This document shows, piece by piece, positions 8,131 through 16,728 of a stretch of 64,000 nt of DNA. Numbering within the stretch: the stretch's first letter is position 1; each line of letters begins with the position of its first letter. Source of the DNA: Thermotoga petrophila RKU-1 (GTDB lineage: Bacteria > Thermotogota > Thermotogae > Thermotogales > Thermotogaceae); contig NC_009486.1 of the NCBI RefSeq assembly GCF_000016785.1, forward strand, positions 1,426,001 through 1,490,000, read 5' to 3'. The notes under the pieces are model-generated. The model ran no database searches. It saw only the letters and a list, made by a program, of their open reading frames with translations, and had not been told where the DNA came from. The translations under genes were made by a program, and so were the position numbers.

Positions 8131-9303
8131 TCACCCCTCAAACCTCTGAAGAGAAATCAGCACGCCTCCTGCGATGAGCGCCATGGAAGTGGTTATGAAG
8201 ATGTGCGCCGTTGCAACGTAACTGGAGAGAAATCCAAAGAAACCATAGGAAACGGGCAGTAGCGAGAAAGATACGGCTGAGATCAGGGAAAAGATCTTTC
8301 CCCTCATTTCCTCCGGTATTGCCAGTTGAAGCAGTGTGATAACGTTTATGTTGAAAAGGGTTTGAAAGATTCCAATGAGGAAATACATGGCAAACATAAG
8401 CCAATGGTTACCCGTCATGGCAAACACGAAAACAGCCAGCCCGTACCCCACCAGATTCAAACCCAGGGTTTTCACGCTGGCTCTTGTTCTTATCGTTGCC
8501 ATCAGAAATGTGACTATCAGTCCCCCAAACGACAGCATACTCATCAACGTTCCATAGACCCACTCGCTCTTTCCCAGTTTCGAGACGTGTTCAGGTAGCA
8601 GAACGTGCATTGAACCTGTGAAGAAGTTCATGATGGCAATGACCAGTATCGTCACCAGGATGAACCTCACCGATCTTATGTACAAAAGAGCAGATTTTAT
8701 GTCCTGCCACATATTTCTTTCCTTCGACACTTTCTTCAGATGCTTTTCTTCAACCTTTATGAACATCTCAAAGATTCCTGAAATCAAAAAGGACAGAGAA
8801 TTTATGAGAATCACTCCTGCAAGTCCCACTACCTTCAGAAGGAGGCTTCCAAGGGCAGGTCCAAGTATTTTTGAGAGGTTCTTCAGCAACCTGTAGAGTG
8901 AATTCGCCCTGACCAGGTTTTCTTTTCTGACCAGATCGGGAAGCAGGGAATCAACTGCTGGATTGAAGAAAGAATCGAACACGGAGACAAGAACGGTGAC
9001 GATCAGAAGAAGCGCCATCGTTAACTCTGAGAAATATTCCATGAGAAACAGATACATGAACAGAACTCCCCTGAGAATATCCATCACAACCATCATGTTT
9101 CTTCTGCTGTGCCTGTCCACCACCGTTCCAGCGAAGGGACTCACTATTATGGCGGGAAGAAAAGAGGATATCATGAAGAGGCCCACGTATTCGCTCGAGC
9201 CGGTTTTCGAGTAGAGCCACCATGCCAGTGCAACTTGATAGATCCTGGTGCCGATCAGCGAAACGAACGAACCGGAGGCGAAAAGAAGGAGGTTTCTGTT
9301 CAA
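8131..9303 (-). CDS. MFS drug/peptide exporter
   Basis: 390 residues with about 12 hydrophobic segments and the MFS loop motif near residue 60 (PFAGTVVDRHSRRNMMV). It most resembles the DHA3/MefA group of proton-driven exporters. The TTG at 9303 lies behind GGAGGTGAAAGGAG. It is the last gene of the module 1 operon, 15 bases after the unknown zinc-ribbon gene and two genes after a radical SAM enzyme. Export of the modified peptide product is a reasonable inference; it may also be a resistance pump. Confidence 0.85.
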   Translation of the reverse strand: MNRNLLLFASGSFVSLIGTRIYQVALAWWLYSKTGSSEYVGLFMISSFLPAIIVSPFAGTVVDRHSRRNMMVVMDILRGVLFMYLFLMEYFSELTMALLLIVTVLVSVFDSFFNPAVDSLLPDLVRKENLVRANSLYRLLKNLSKILGPALGSLLLKVVGLAGVILINSLSFLISGIFEMFIKVEEKHLKKVSKERNMWQDIKSALLYIRSVRFILVTILVIAIMNFFTGSMHVLLPEHVSKLGKSEWVYGTLMSMLSFGGLIVTFLMATIRTRASVKTLGLNLVGYGLAVFVFAMTGNHWLMFAMYFLIGIFQTLFNINVITLLQLAIPEEMRGKIFSLISAVSFSLLPVSYGFFGFLSSYVATAHIFITTSMALIAGGVLISLQRFEG

Positions 9304-9318
9304 CTCCTTTCACCTCCT

Positions 9319-11247
9319 CTACACGTTCTTCAGTCTGAAGGTGTAGGTGCTGACACTGAGATTGAAGTCTTCAAACCAGTATACGTAGAGACAGTAGGTC
9401 TTGTTGATTCTCTGATCTGTCCTTTTCAGGGCCACCTCGACTTCGAACTTTTCCTCCCCACCAGGCTCAAGCGTGAAGACCTGAAAATCTCTGCTCAAAT
9501 AAATGTTTTCCATTTCACTTCTGTTCTCACACCACAGGTTGAAACACACCAGGTTGTTCGTGGTGTGGGCATTTTCATTCCAGACTTTCACGTAGAAGAT
9601 CTTTCTGTCGGGTTGCTCGTGAACAAGGACTATCTCAGGATACTTCGGGGGATGAACGCTCTCGGTGTCGAAAACGTTGTGACAGTTGCTGCAAAATCCA
9701 GAGTATCTTTTCATGGGTACGAGAGTGTTTTCGCTCTCTTTTATTGACAGGTAATTACCACAGTACGGACACCTGATGGTTTTGTGAAGGTCTTCTTCTG
9801 CACATCTGACCGTCATGTTTTCGCCGTACACCTCTATGAAAAACTTCGGATTCTGTGAAAGAAGATGATCGGCCAGAAGGTTGTAGATTCTCTCCTCCAC
9901 TGCTGACAGATTCTTACTCAATCTGTGCAAATCGAAGTTTTTCAGGTTTCTGTTTGCTTCGTCCAGAACCTCCGTTTGCTCGTTTATCTTCGAGAAGTAA
10001 TCGTGAACCTGATTCTGAATCTTCTTGTGCCTGAATCCCAGAAGTTCCAGTTTTCTCATGTTGAAATATCTTTTTGAATACACATCTTCTCTTAGCCTTT
10101 TCCCCACTCCGAAAACAATTCTCAACGGCCCATTTACTTCTTCCCATGAATACAAAAAGAGTTTGATACTGTTTTTGAGCGGATAGGGTATCACCGAGTA
10201 GAACACGTCCTTCCTTATCTCGTCGCTGGAAAACACATAGAACTGCCTTTTCAATACTTCATTGAGAATATCCTCTCCTGCATGAATCTCTAAAAGCCTC
10301 ATCCCAGCAATTCTGTCGATTTCTAAAACGATCTCGCTTTTCCCCATTCTCAGCCTGTCCACTTCCAGTTTTTCTGGAATGGTCACCTTTGCGTTTGGAA
10401 AGCCGTAGAGTATGTACGGAAGGTAGTCCGAGCAGTGGTTGTAGGAGTTCGTGTTCAGAATGTAGAGCACTTCTCCTGCCTCGAATCCGTGAGAGATGAG
10501 ATGATGGAAAAGAAGAGCCTCACTGTTATAGCCTTGTTTTGGCCTGTAAGAGCTGATGAGGACCTTTGCGTTCTTCAAAAAGTTCATTCCAACGTTTATG
10601 TACTCTCCCTTCTCTGAGGTGGAAATGAGAGTGCTTGAGCACGAGTCCATGAAGATACACTCAGCCTGAACATCCTGAGCATAAACCCTCTCATATTCGC
10701 AGTTCTGACAGTCCGGGAAGTATCTGTAAATCTCTTCCAGAGGGATGTCTCTGTTGATTCCGCAGATCTTTCCGTCACTCAGATGCAGATGCCTTCTGTT
10801 TCCATCTATCACCATGCTCAAACAGAGCTTTTTGTGCTTCACTCTGTCGAAGTTGTCCACCGTGCTTTCGTACCGCGTGAAAACTTCCGCGTTGAGTCTG
10901 TGTTTTATACTTTTGTTTTCCTTCCTCAAGATTATAAGATACTGCTGGGGATCAAGTGAGATCTGTTCCTGGTAATTTGCGAGTTTTTCTCTCAGCAGAT
11001 CGATGGAGAGGGCAGATATGACTCCAAAGTAAATGCCCCTGTCTCTGGAGTATTCATACGCCTGCCTCAGGAAATTTTCCGTCAGCAGTTTTGGATTGCA
11101 CACGATTATGAAGTCATTTTCTATCTCTTCTTTCCCGTTGAAGTTATCGGGGGACATTTCATGGATTCTGAATTCATCGAGAAAATCAGCCAGTATCCTG
11201 GCTGAAAGACCATATTCATCCCCTCTGAAGGCCACAATCTCAAGCAT
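9319..11247 (-). CDS. Unknown protein with zinc ribbon, module 1
   Basis: About 642 residues, family not recognised. Visible parts are a mixed alpha/beta N-terminal half; a central Cys-rich segment (YFPDCQNCEYERV, then MDSCSSTLIST, near 190-230); a mostly helical middle; a zinc ribbon with CPYCGNYL and CSNCHNVF near 500-530; and a C-terminal beta-sandwich-like domain (KIFYVKVWNENA...EVALKRTD). The start ATG at 11247 follows GGGGGG with about 9 bases of spacing, and the gene overlaps the radical SAM gene by 8 bases. Tight coupling between a radical SAM enzyme and an exporter suggests a role in product maturation, but that is only context. Confidence 0.7.
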   Translation of the reverse strand: MLEIVAFRGDEYGLSARILADFLDEFRIHEMSPDNFNGKEEIENDFIIVCNPKLLTENFLRQAYEYSRDRGIYFGVISALSIDLLREKLANYQEQISLDPQQYLIILRKENKSIKHRLNAEVFTRYESTVDNFDRVKHKKLCLSMVIDGNRRHLHLSDGKICGINRDIPLEEIYRYFPDCQNCEYERVYAQDVQAECIFMDSCSSTLISTSEKGEYINVGMNFLKNAKVLISSYRPKQGYNSEALLFHHLISHGFEAGEVLYILNTNSYNHCSDYLPYILYGFPNAKVTIPEKLEVDRLRMGKSEIVLEIDRIAGMRLLEIHAGEDILNEVLKRQFYVFSSDEIRKDVFYSVIPYPLKNSIKLFLYSWEEVNGPLRIVFGVGKRLREDVYSKRYFNMRKLELLGFRHKKIQNQVHDYFSKINEQTEVLDEANRNLKNFDLHRLSKNLSAVEERIYNLLADHLLSQNPKFFIEVYGENMTVRCAEEDLHKTIRCPYCGNYLSIKESENTLVPMKRYSGFCSNCHNVFDTESVHPPKYPEIVLVHEQPDRKIFYVKVWNENAHTTNNLVCFNLWCENRSEMENIYLSRDFQVFTLEPGGEEKFEVEVALKRTDQRINKTYCLYVYWFEDFNLSVSTYTFRLKNV

Positions 11248-13024
11248 TCGACATTCCCCCCTGATAGTTGGTCGTCGATATATCAATACATCGATTAAAG
11301 CATTGAGAACAATTTAACTTACATTCCTCATCTGTTGATATAAAGTTCAAAGCCTTAAAATATTCTTTTAATAGATAATCTTCTGATATTAAAGTTTTCT
11401 GGATCTTCCAAGGACAGTATTTATCAATATATTCCTCAAAGTACCAAGCTGCATTTATACCAAACTCATTCAGGAGATTCTCAAGATCACTGACAGTATT
11501 GAAGCGTTTGCTATGCAAATAGTGTAGCAAGAAAGCTATTTCTAATCCTCCCCTTGAAATCATTGGTTGGAGTAAAGAAATTGGATGAAACACCGTTGTT
11601 TCAAATTTTACAAGCGACTCATTTTCATTTTCATCTTTTTGTCTTTTTTCCACTTTTTCGTCAACAACATCATTTGATATAACCACAGGAAATCCTTCTT
11701 TTTTAACTTTCTCTACAATGTAAAGAAATCTGTCCTCAATATTCTTAAGCGACGGAAGTTTCACATACTGGAAAGGAGTGAAAGGTTTAGGATATAAAGG
11801 ATTTATACCTATTTCCAAGCGCCCATCAGTATTCTTTAGTTTGTTCATTTGATGCCGAACCTTCATTATAAGATCTGCTATCTTATCTAAATCCTCAAAT
11901 GTCTCGCCAGGTATGGCTAAGATAAAGTAAAGACCGAAATCTGGTATGCCATAGAGGGAAGAGATCCTAACCACTTCCAATATTTCCTCATCCTTTATTT
12001 CGTGTTTACCTATTACTTTGCGTAATCTTCCGCTCGTTTCTGGTGCTACAGTTATCTTTCTTTGGCCGGAAATTGCAGCAATCTCTATTATCCGCTTCGA
12101 CAATTTTTCTAATCTCTGAGAACCGATCCTCACTCTCCCTCCTTTTTTAATGATGTATTCAAGATAATGCTCTACAATCCTAGTTTCTAGTCCTTCATAG
12201 AAGAGTTTAATTATTTCCACATTGCACTGATCAATTGCTAGATCAACTATTTTCTTGAATGTTTCCCATCTTAAAGTTCTAGGTGGTTTTAACCTATGCC
12301 CCATATAACAAAATCTGCATCTTTGGGTACATCCTCGTCTCACTTCTATAGAAAAAACTCTTCCCTCATAAACGGTATTTTTAGTAACGAATATACTATG
12401 TGCTGGATGTTCGTTTATATCAACAGGACTGGTTTGTTTCACCATACCCGTTTGGAAAAAACCGTGAATACAAGGCACGTAAATCCCTTCTATTTGAGAG
12501 ACAGCCTGCAGGAATTTCATACGCTTTCTTTTTACATTTCGATAAACTTTGTATGAATCTATGATTTTATGAATAGCCTCTTCTGCCTCTCCTAAGACTA
12601 TGACATCACAAACTAGAGATAACGGCAGTGGATTATAATTAGCTACAGGTCCTCCACCTATTATAATGGGATCGTTCTCTTCTCTGAGAAGATTGATCAA
12701 TGGTATAGAACCTGCTTTCAATATTTTGAAAGCATTTAACACGATTCCTTCGTATTGAAAACTAATACCTATGAAATCACTATCTTTTAGTTTGAAACCG
12801 TATTCGAAAGAGAAAGGCTGATCTTCGTCTGTGTAATACCTATCAACAGCAACATCATCTCTAAGATACAGCTCTTTATACAGGGTCTGGATTCCTAGAT
12901 TCGGCAAACCGTACTTGTATATGTCAGGAAAAGCCAGAATGAAGATGATTTCATTGCCTTTTAAATTTTTGGAAGGAAGTATTCTTTCTTCTTCCTTGAT
13001 CTTATAAAGAAGAGAAGTTCTCAT
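11240..13024 (-). CDS. Radical SAM enzyme (TIGR03960-like)
   Basis: 594 residues. N-terminal Rossmann-like domain (about 25-160) of the kind that binds cobalamin in related enzymes; motifs such as FPDIYKYGLPNLG, FIGISFQYEG and IIGGGPVANYNP resemble the TIGR03960 group, but a cobalamin DxHxxG is not visible. The radical SAM core follows, with RGCTQRCRFCY (Cys 232, 236, 239). The extreme C-terminus holds another cluster, CKLNCSQCFNRC. AT-rich compared with neighbouring housekeeping genes, which suggests transfer. It overlaps a 17-aa ORF upstream by an ATGA junction and the unknown zinc-ribbon gene downstream by 8 bases. Substrate unknown; a peptide or tRNA substrate is possible. Confidence 0.8.
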   Translation of the reverse strand: MRTSLLYKIKEEERILPSKNLKGNEIIFILAFPDIYKYGLPNLGIQTLYKELYLRDDVAVDRYYTDEDQPFSFEYGFKLKDSDFIGISFQYEGIVLNAFKILKAGSIPLINLLREENDPIIIGGGPVANYNPLPLSLVCDVIVLGEAEEAIHKIIDSYKVYRNVKRKRMKFLQAVSQIEGIYVPCIHGFFQTGMVKQTSPVDINEHPAHSIFVTKNTVYEGRVFSIEVRRGCTQRCRFCYMGHRLKPPRTLRWETFKKIVDLAIDQCNVEIIKLFYEGLETRIVEHYLEYIIKKGGRVRIGSQRLEKLSKRIIEIAAISGQRKITVAPETSGRLRKVIGKHEIKDEEILEVVRISSLYGIPDFGLYFILAIPGETFEDLDKIADLIMKVRHQMNKLKNTDGRLEIGINPLYPKPFTPFQYVKLPSLKNIEDRFLYIVEKVKKEGFPVVISNDVVDEKVEKRQKDENENESLVKFETTVFHPISLLQPMISRGGLEIAFLLHYLHSKRFNTVSDLENLLNEFGINAAWYFEEYIDKYCPWKIQKTLISEDYLLKEYFKALNFISTDEECKLNCSQCFNRCIDISTTNYQGGMSNA

Positions 13025-13074
13025 GTTTCATCCCCCAAAATGAACCATTTCTTGCCCTTTGTACAAATTTTCAT
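13021..13074 (-). CDS. 17-residue ORF, candidate leader or precursor peptide
   Basis: ATG at 13074 behind AGAGGTAAAGG; the peptide is MKICTKGKKWFILGDET and its TGA overlaps the ATG of the radical SAM gene (ATGA). A TAA lies two codons upstream, so the frame cannot be longer. It has one Cys and one Trp and a basic centre. It may be the substrate of the enzyme or only a translational coupler. Confidence 0.45.
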   Translation of the reverse strand: MKICTKGKKWFILGDET

Positions 13075-13281
13075 CCTTTACCTCTCACTTGAGCCATCGG
13101 TCTTTTTCGCTTCTCCTAAAAAGTATATTAAAAGATATTATATACACTCTCTCAAAAAGTTTGCATTTCGTTCCCTGCGTCTGTCTTGCCATCAGAATCA
13201 AAATCCTCCTCAACAACTCAGGAACTTTCCCACATCTGCACGGTGCCAATATTTCTCACCCCCCGCACAGATGCTAAAACA
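13075..13281 (-). other. Leader region of the module 1 radical SAM operon
   Basis: About 200 bases between the box at 13282 and the 17-aa ORF. I see no further ORF with a ribosome site. Possible RNA structure was not resolved. Confidence 0.35.
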
Positions 13282-13303
13282 CCCTATATGGTTTTCAAGT
13301 TTT
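13282..13303 (-). promoter_or_regulatory. Shared box upstream of the module 1 radical SAM operon
   Basis: Plus-strand core CTATATGGTTTTCAAG. The same 22-base element occurs at 13639-13660 and 25505-25526, with one mismatch. Read on the minus strand it contains TTGAAA, and 16 bases further a weak TAGCAT, so it overlaps the -35 region of a promoter for the operon. Candidate binding site of the module 1/2 TPR regulator. Confidence 0.6.
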
Positions 13304-13412
13304 AAAGAAAATTCTTCAATGATTTGAAAAGAACTTACAGGGCTGTTTTTTAGATCGCAAAATTTCTGTGAACTTAAATAAAAATGATTTTTTACGTACA
13401 GCAGAACAAGGG

Positions 13413-13610
13413 TTAAAAACTCTGATTTCCAGCAGTTGAACCTTTGAAAGTAACCTCACAAGTAGCTGCACTTTTGGGTGCAACCTGAACCTGTTCCGTA
13501 ATCTCACTTTTCCAGGAATGCGTTTCGTTATCTGTCTTCACTTTGTCAGCGAAAATGATTGTAGACAGGAGAACGAGTATCAAAAAGATTATCATCAAAA
13601 CCCTTCGCAT
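13413..13610 (-). CDS. Secreted small peptide precursor A
   Basis: 65 residues. N-terminal signal-like segment (MRRVLMIIFLILVLLSTIIF, then ADKVKTDN) with a likely cleavage after FA, a polar middle with one Cys (ATCEVTFKG), and the end STAGNQSF. The ATG at 13610 lies behind AGGTGATC; a GTG at 13619 is an alternative. It is divergent from the TPR gene at 13765. Related peptides lie in the same place in modules 2, 3 and 4; two of the three complete ones share TAGNQ near the end. Inferred to be a secreted signalling pro-peptide. Confidence 0.65.
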   Translation of the reverse strand: MRRVLMIIFLILVLLSTIIFADKVKTDNETHSWKSEITEQVQVAPKSAATCEVTFKGSTAGNQSF

Positions 13611-13638
13611 TCTGATCACCTGTCATCACTTTATCAAA

Positions 13639-13660
13639 CCTTATATGGTTTTCAAGTTTT
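13639..13660. promoter_or_regulatory. Shared box between peptide A and TPR regulator 1
   Basis: Second copy of the 22-base element (core TTATATGGTTTTCAAG). On the minus strand it carries TTGAAA as a -35 for peptide A, with a weak TAAAGT 16 bases further. See the entries at 13282 and 25505. Confidence 0.6.
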
Positions 13661-13715
13661 GGCTGTTCCAAAATCCTCTTTAAAAGCACATTTTCAGCAC
13701 CAGATTTCATGGGCT

Positions 13716-13745
13716 TTGAAACAATTTGGTTTTTTGAGGTATAAC
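13716..13745 (+). promoter_or_regulatory. Promoter of TPR regulator 1
   Basis: TTGAAA at 13716-13721 and TATAAC at 13740-13745, spacing 18 bases, about 20 bases before the ATG. The same elements precede the regulator of module 2. Confidence 0.6.
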
Positions 13746-13764
13746 TATAACAGAGGGAGTAAAG

Positions 13765-15327
13765 ATGAAAAGTATAGAAGGCCTGAAAGAGACATTCAAG
13801 TACGGTGCTTTTTCTCTTCCAGCAGTGAATTACATGCTACTCGAAGAAAACCTTCCAAAAGAGTGCAGAGAGGTTCTCTGTATACTGAAACTCGCTTGGA
13901 AAGGAAACTTCAAAGAAGCGATTCAGAAAACAGATAAAATTTTGAAAAGCTGCAAATCCGAAGCAGCGAAATATTTTCTTTTGGCGAACAAACTGGCATT
14001 TTTAAAATATACAGGCAAAGTAGATATGAATCTGTACAGGTACCTGAAAAGAAACCTTCCCAAAATGTCAAAATCGATAAGAGATACTGTGATCGTTACT
14101 TTAATAAATTTTGAAGCAAGCGGAGTAAAGCCACTGCGGAAGATGAGGGTGTGGAAGAACAACTACAGAAAATCCACACTTTCTTTTTTATATCTCTCCC
14201 TGGCAAGAAGGGAAGCAGATTCTGGAAGACTCTCTGAGGCGGTACACGATTACATACAGGCCTACAGACTATCCAGGGAGGTTCCTCACCCAACCTGTAT
14301 TGTTTCCTCCCTGAACGATCTTGCATGGGATATCAGGGAAAAACATCCAAAACTTGCCCATGCTCTTTCTCAAGGAGCCGTTTTCTGGCTAGGATACTAC
14401 AGAGAGGAACCAGGAAATCTCTTTGGAGCCCTGGATACTCTGTTTGTTGTGGAAAAAGACATGGATTCACCGTCTATCCACAGCACTGCACATATCATCG
14501 TTTCGCTTCCCGTACCAGAAGATTATCTGTCTCTACTCAAAAAAGCGAAGAAATTTGTGTTGGACTACACAGGATCAACTTATCCGAACACAAGTCAGTT
14601 GAGAAGATATGTTGAAAAGGTCGCTTGGAAAGGAAAAACTCTCAGCTCCAAAGGTATCTCAGATATATTGAAAGGGAAAACAAAAATGATTCGTGCAGAT
14701 ACGATAAGAAAACTGTTGACATCTGGTGTTGATACAGGGGCACCTTTTCCTGTCTGGAACGAGTGGATAAAGATGGAGATTGAAAGAAAATACAGGGAGT
14801 CGTCAGAAAAGCTTAAAGAGCTCCCCTTTCATCAGAGACAAATCCTTTTTCTTACCACCTACATGGCTCTTCTTGATAGAGAGTTCCTTTCAAGGAAAGA
14901 AAAGCTCAAAAAGGCATATACACTCCTTGAAGATATTGAGTCGTTCGCTGATTTCATGGCAAAAGATCACCGGACCATGGAATTTGTTGTTTCAATGGTG
15001 AAGGCTCATCCTTTCGTTGAAGGAAGAAAAGAAGCAGTGAAGAGAGCCCTTGCAAGGATGAAAAGAAAGAGACTGGAAAGATTTGTTCTGAGATACATCG
15101 AGATGAAAGAGTCAGACAGAAAGCTCCTTGATAGATTTCTGAGGAACTACGGAAGGTACGATGGTGTGAGGTTTGGGATCAGATTGAAAGGTCCAGAAGC
15201 GGTGAGAGGGTTTGCGAGGAAGTACTCTCTCAAGGTTCAACCCCTGTTTGCTGCCTTCTGGTGTGAAGAGGATGGAAGAGTGAGAAGAAGACTGGAAAGA
15301 ATTTTGAAATACATGTTTCTAAATTGA
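13765..15327 (+). CDS. TPR-like regulator 1 with central HTH-like segment
   Basis: 520 residues, intact. The first 270 residues are helical pairs like tetratricopeptide repeats (for example LYLSLARREADSGRLSEAVHDYIQAY and the following AKHPKLAHALSQGA type). A short segment near 290-320 (SSKGISDILKGKTKMIRADTIRKLL) looks like an XRE-type helix-turn-helix. The last 160 residues are a basic helical domain nearly identical to those in the other modules. RRNPP regulators (Rgg, PlcR, Rap) combine TPRs with an HTH and bind secreted peptides; here the HTH is central, not N-terminal, so the likeness is architectural only. ATG behind GGGAGTAAAG. Divergent from peptide A. Confidence 0.65.
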   Translation: MKSIEGLKETFKYGAFSLPAVNYMLLEENLPKECREVLCILKLAWKGNFKEAIQKTDKILKSCKSEAAKYFLLANKLAFLKYTGKVDMNLYRYLKRNLPKMSKSIRDTVIVTLINFEASGVKPLRKMRVWKNNYRKSTLSFLYLSLARREADSGRLSEAVHDYIQAYRLSREVPHPTCIVSSLNDLAWDIREKHPKLAHALSQGAVFWLGYYREEPGNLFGALDTLFVVEKDMDSPSIHSTAHIIVSLPVPEDYLSLLKKAKKFVLDYTGSTYPNTSQLRRYVEKVAWKGKTLSSKGISDILKGKTKMIRADTIRKLLTSGVDTGAPFPVWNEWIKMEIERKYRESSEKLKELPFHQRQILFLTTYMALLDREFLSRKEKLKKAYTLLEDIESFADFMAKDHRTMEFVVSMVKAHPFVEGRKEAVKRALARMKRKRLERFVLRYIEMKESDRKLLDRFLRNYGRYDGVRFGIRLKGPEAVRGFARKYSLKVQPLFAAFWCEEDGRVRRRLERILKYMFLN

Positions 15328-15436
15328 ACACGATGCCCTAACTCTTTATGGAATCTGTGAATCCTGTCTCCACTGACCGCTTACCATTCTTCTAAAGAAG
15401 AGTGGCTTGTACAGTTGAAGATCTGTCAATCAAAAA

Positions 15437-15871
15437 CTAATTTACCTCAACCTTTGTTAAGTCTATCATAGGAATGAGCACAGGATGAATCCCCATTTGA
15501 GCAGTTGTTGTGGCTACGAAAGATCGAACTATAATGAGTAGGTTCATTAAACCATTGTATTTACAAAGTTTGTCAAACAAATCTTCGCTGCTTTCTTCAA
15601 TATTGGCTTCGAATTTACCTTTTATTCTTACATACATATCGTGAACCTGTACATTTCCTTGCCTTCCTCTTATGTAAACACCTAAAACGATGCTCCTAGA
15701 AAAATAATCTTTTTGATGAACTATTTTTCCAAATTCTGGCTCGAGTTCGAGTTGGTAATCAATAAAATTGCCTTTTACTTCTTTTAACTGAAATTTTGCT
15801 TCTTCAATGAAGTAACCCAGCATTCTGAAAAAACTCCTTGAAGGGATAATACTATTTTTTTGCTTCATCAT
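15437..15871 (-). CDS. SecB-like chaperone of a toxin-antitoxin-chaperone set
   Basis: 144 residues. The C-terminal half (IKGKFEANIEES..., then CKYNGLMNLLIIVRSFV, then MGIHPVLIPMIDL) follows the pattern of SecB and SecB-like proteins, where an antiparallel sheet is followed by a long helix and a Pro-containing end. It overlaps the HTH antitoxin gene at an ATGA junction. In known TAC systems such a chaperone protects the HigA-type antitoxin; the order toxin-antitoxin-chaperone is the same here. Assignment is by pattern, not by a search. Confidence 0.6.
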   Translation of the reverse strand: MMKQKNSIIPSRSFFRMLGYFIEEAKFQLKEVKGNFIDYQLELEPEFGKIVHQKDYFSRSIVLGVYIRGRQGNVQVHDMYVRIKGKFEANIEESSEDLFDKLCKYNGLMNLLIIVRSFVATTTAQMGIHPVLIPMIDLTKVEVN

Positions 15872-16260
15872 GCAGCGACACTCCTTTGAGCTTCAAAAGA
15901 TGTGATTATTTCTTCAGACACTCCAAAGCCATATCTTGGTGATTTGTTTTCTTCTTCCGGCAGTAACCCAAGAGATATTTTGATTTTACCACCAAGTGCA
16001 GCGACTATCTTTGCCAGCACCCTAATAGATATGTTTTTCTCTCCTGTTTCAATTTTTGAAACCATAGACTGGGATACTCCAAGCTTTTTGGCCAGATCTT
16101 TCTGGGTCAGGTTGTGCATCTTCCTATAGGCTAGCAGCTGACCTCCTATCTGAGACATCACTTCGATAAAAACTTTTTCCTCTTCAGAATGATGAAATCC
16201 CATTTCTTCGAACAATTCAAAAACATCGGAATACTTTTTGAATTCCTTCACCTCCGTCAC
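15868..16260 (-). CDS. HigA-like antitoxin (XRE family)
   Basis: 130 residues with a clear Cro/C1 helix-turn-helix near 45-95 (LTQKDLAKKLGVSQSMVSKIETGEKNISI). The C-terminal tail beyond the HTH (KSPRYGFGVSEEIITSFEAQ) is the place where TAC antitoxins carry the chaperone-addiction segment. It lies between a frameshifted HigB-like toxin and a SecB-like gene, so it probably binds the toxin and autoregulates the operon. Confidence 0.75.
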   Translation of the reverse strand: MTEVKEFKKYSDVFELFEEMGFHHSEEEKVFIEVMSQIGGQLLAYRKMHNLTQKDLAKKLGVSQSMVSKIETGEKNISIRVLAKIVAALGGKIKISLGLLPEEENKSPRYGFGVSEEIITSFEAQRSVAA

Positions 16261-16275
16261 CTCCTCTTAGATCTT

Positions 16276-16616
16276 TCACAATATTCCCGTGATCTTTTGT
16301 AATCTTTTCTTTGCGTTGTTTATAGCTCTGTCATAATCGCTGCTTTCCTTTTCTAAAAAAGCGCAGAGAAAAACTACATAGTTCTTTTTGGATTTTTCTT
16401 TTCCAACCTAAGAGCATATAAATTCACATCACCAATCCCTTTGAGTTTTTCAAAGTAAGGCTGCACTAAGACTTTTTCTCCTTCAATGGCCAGAGTATTT
16501 ATCAGACTTTCATATTTCGATATCAATTTATCCCTTCTTCGTCTTGGAACATACCTTTTTATCAGTTCTTCGAATTCTTTCTGAAACTCGTCCAATGTTA
16601 TTATCTCTTTTTTCAT
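16276..16616 (-). pseudogene. HigB-like toxin, frameshifted
   Basis: The first frame (16616 to about 16374) encodes MKKEIITLDEFQKEFEELI...KLKGIGDVNLYALRLEKKNP and then stops soon after an A-rich stretch near 16385-16400. In another frame the sequence goes on as NYVVFLCAFLEKESSDYDRAINNAKKRL, the typical end of HigB/Gp49-type toxins, up to a TGA at 16276. A one-base change in the A-rich stretch would restore about 114 residues. The toxin therefore looks inactive unless the frame is shifted in translation. Confidence 0.6.
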
Positions 16617-16728
16617 GAACACCGTCCTTTCCCCTATACACCCGTTAGCGGTTATAACCTAAATAAGTCATAATTTTACAAATGGACGATTTGTTACAAT
16701 TCAGTTGACGTGTGGCAGAAAAATCGAA

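Noticed and set aside
9109-9747. Plus-strand open frame of 212 codons
   Set aside because: It spans the junction of two genuine minus-strand genes (MFS exporter and zinc-ribbon protein) in antisense; its sequence has no family pattern or ribosome site.
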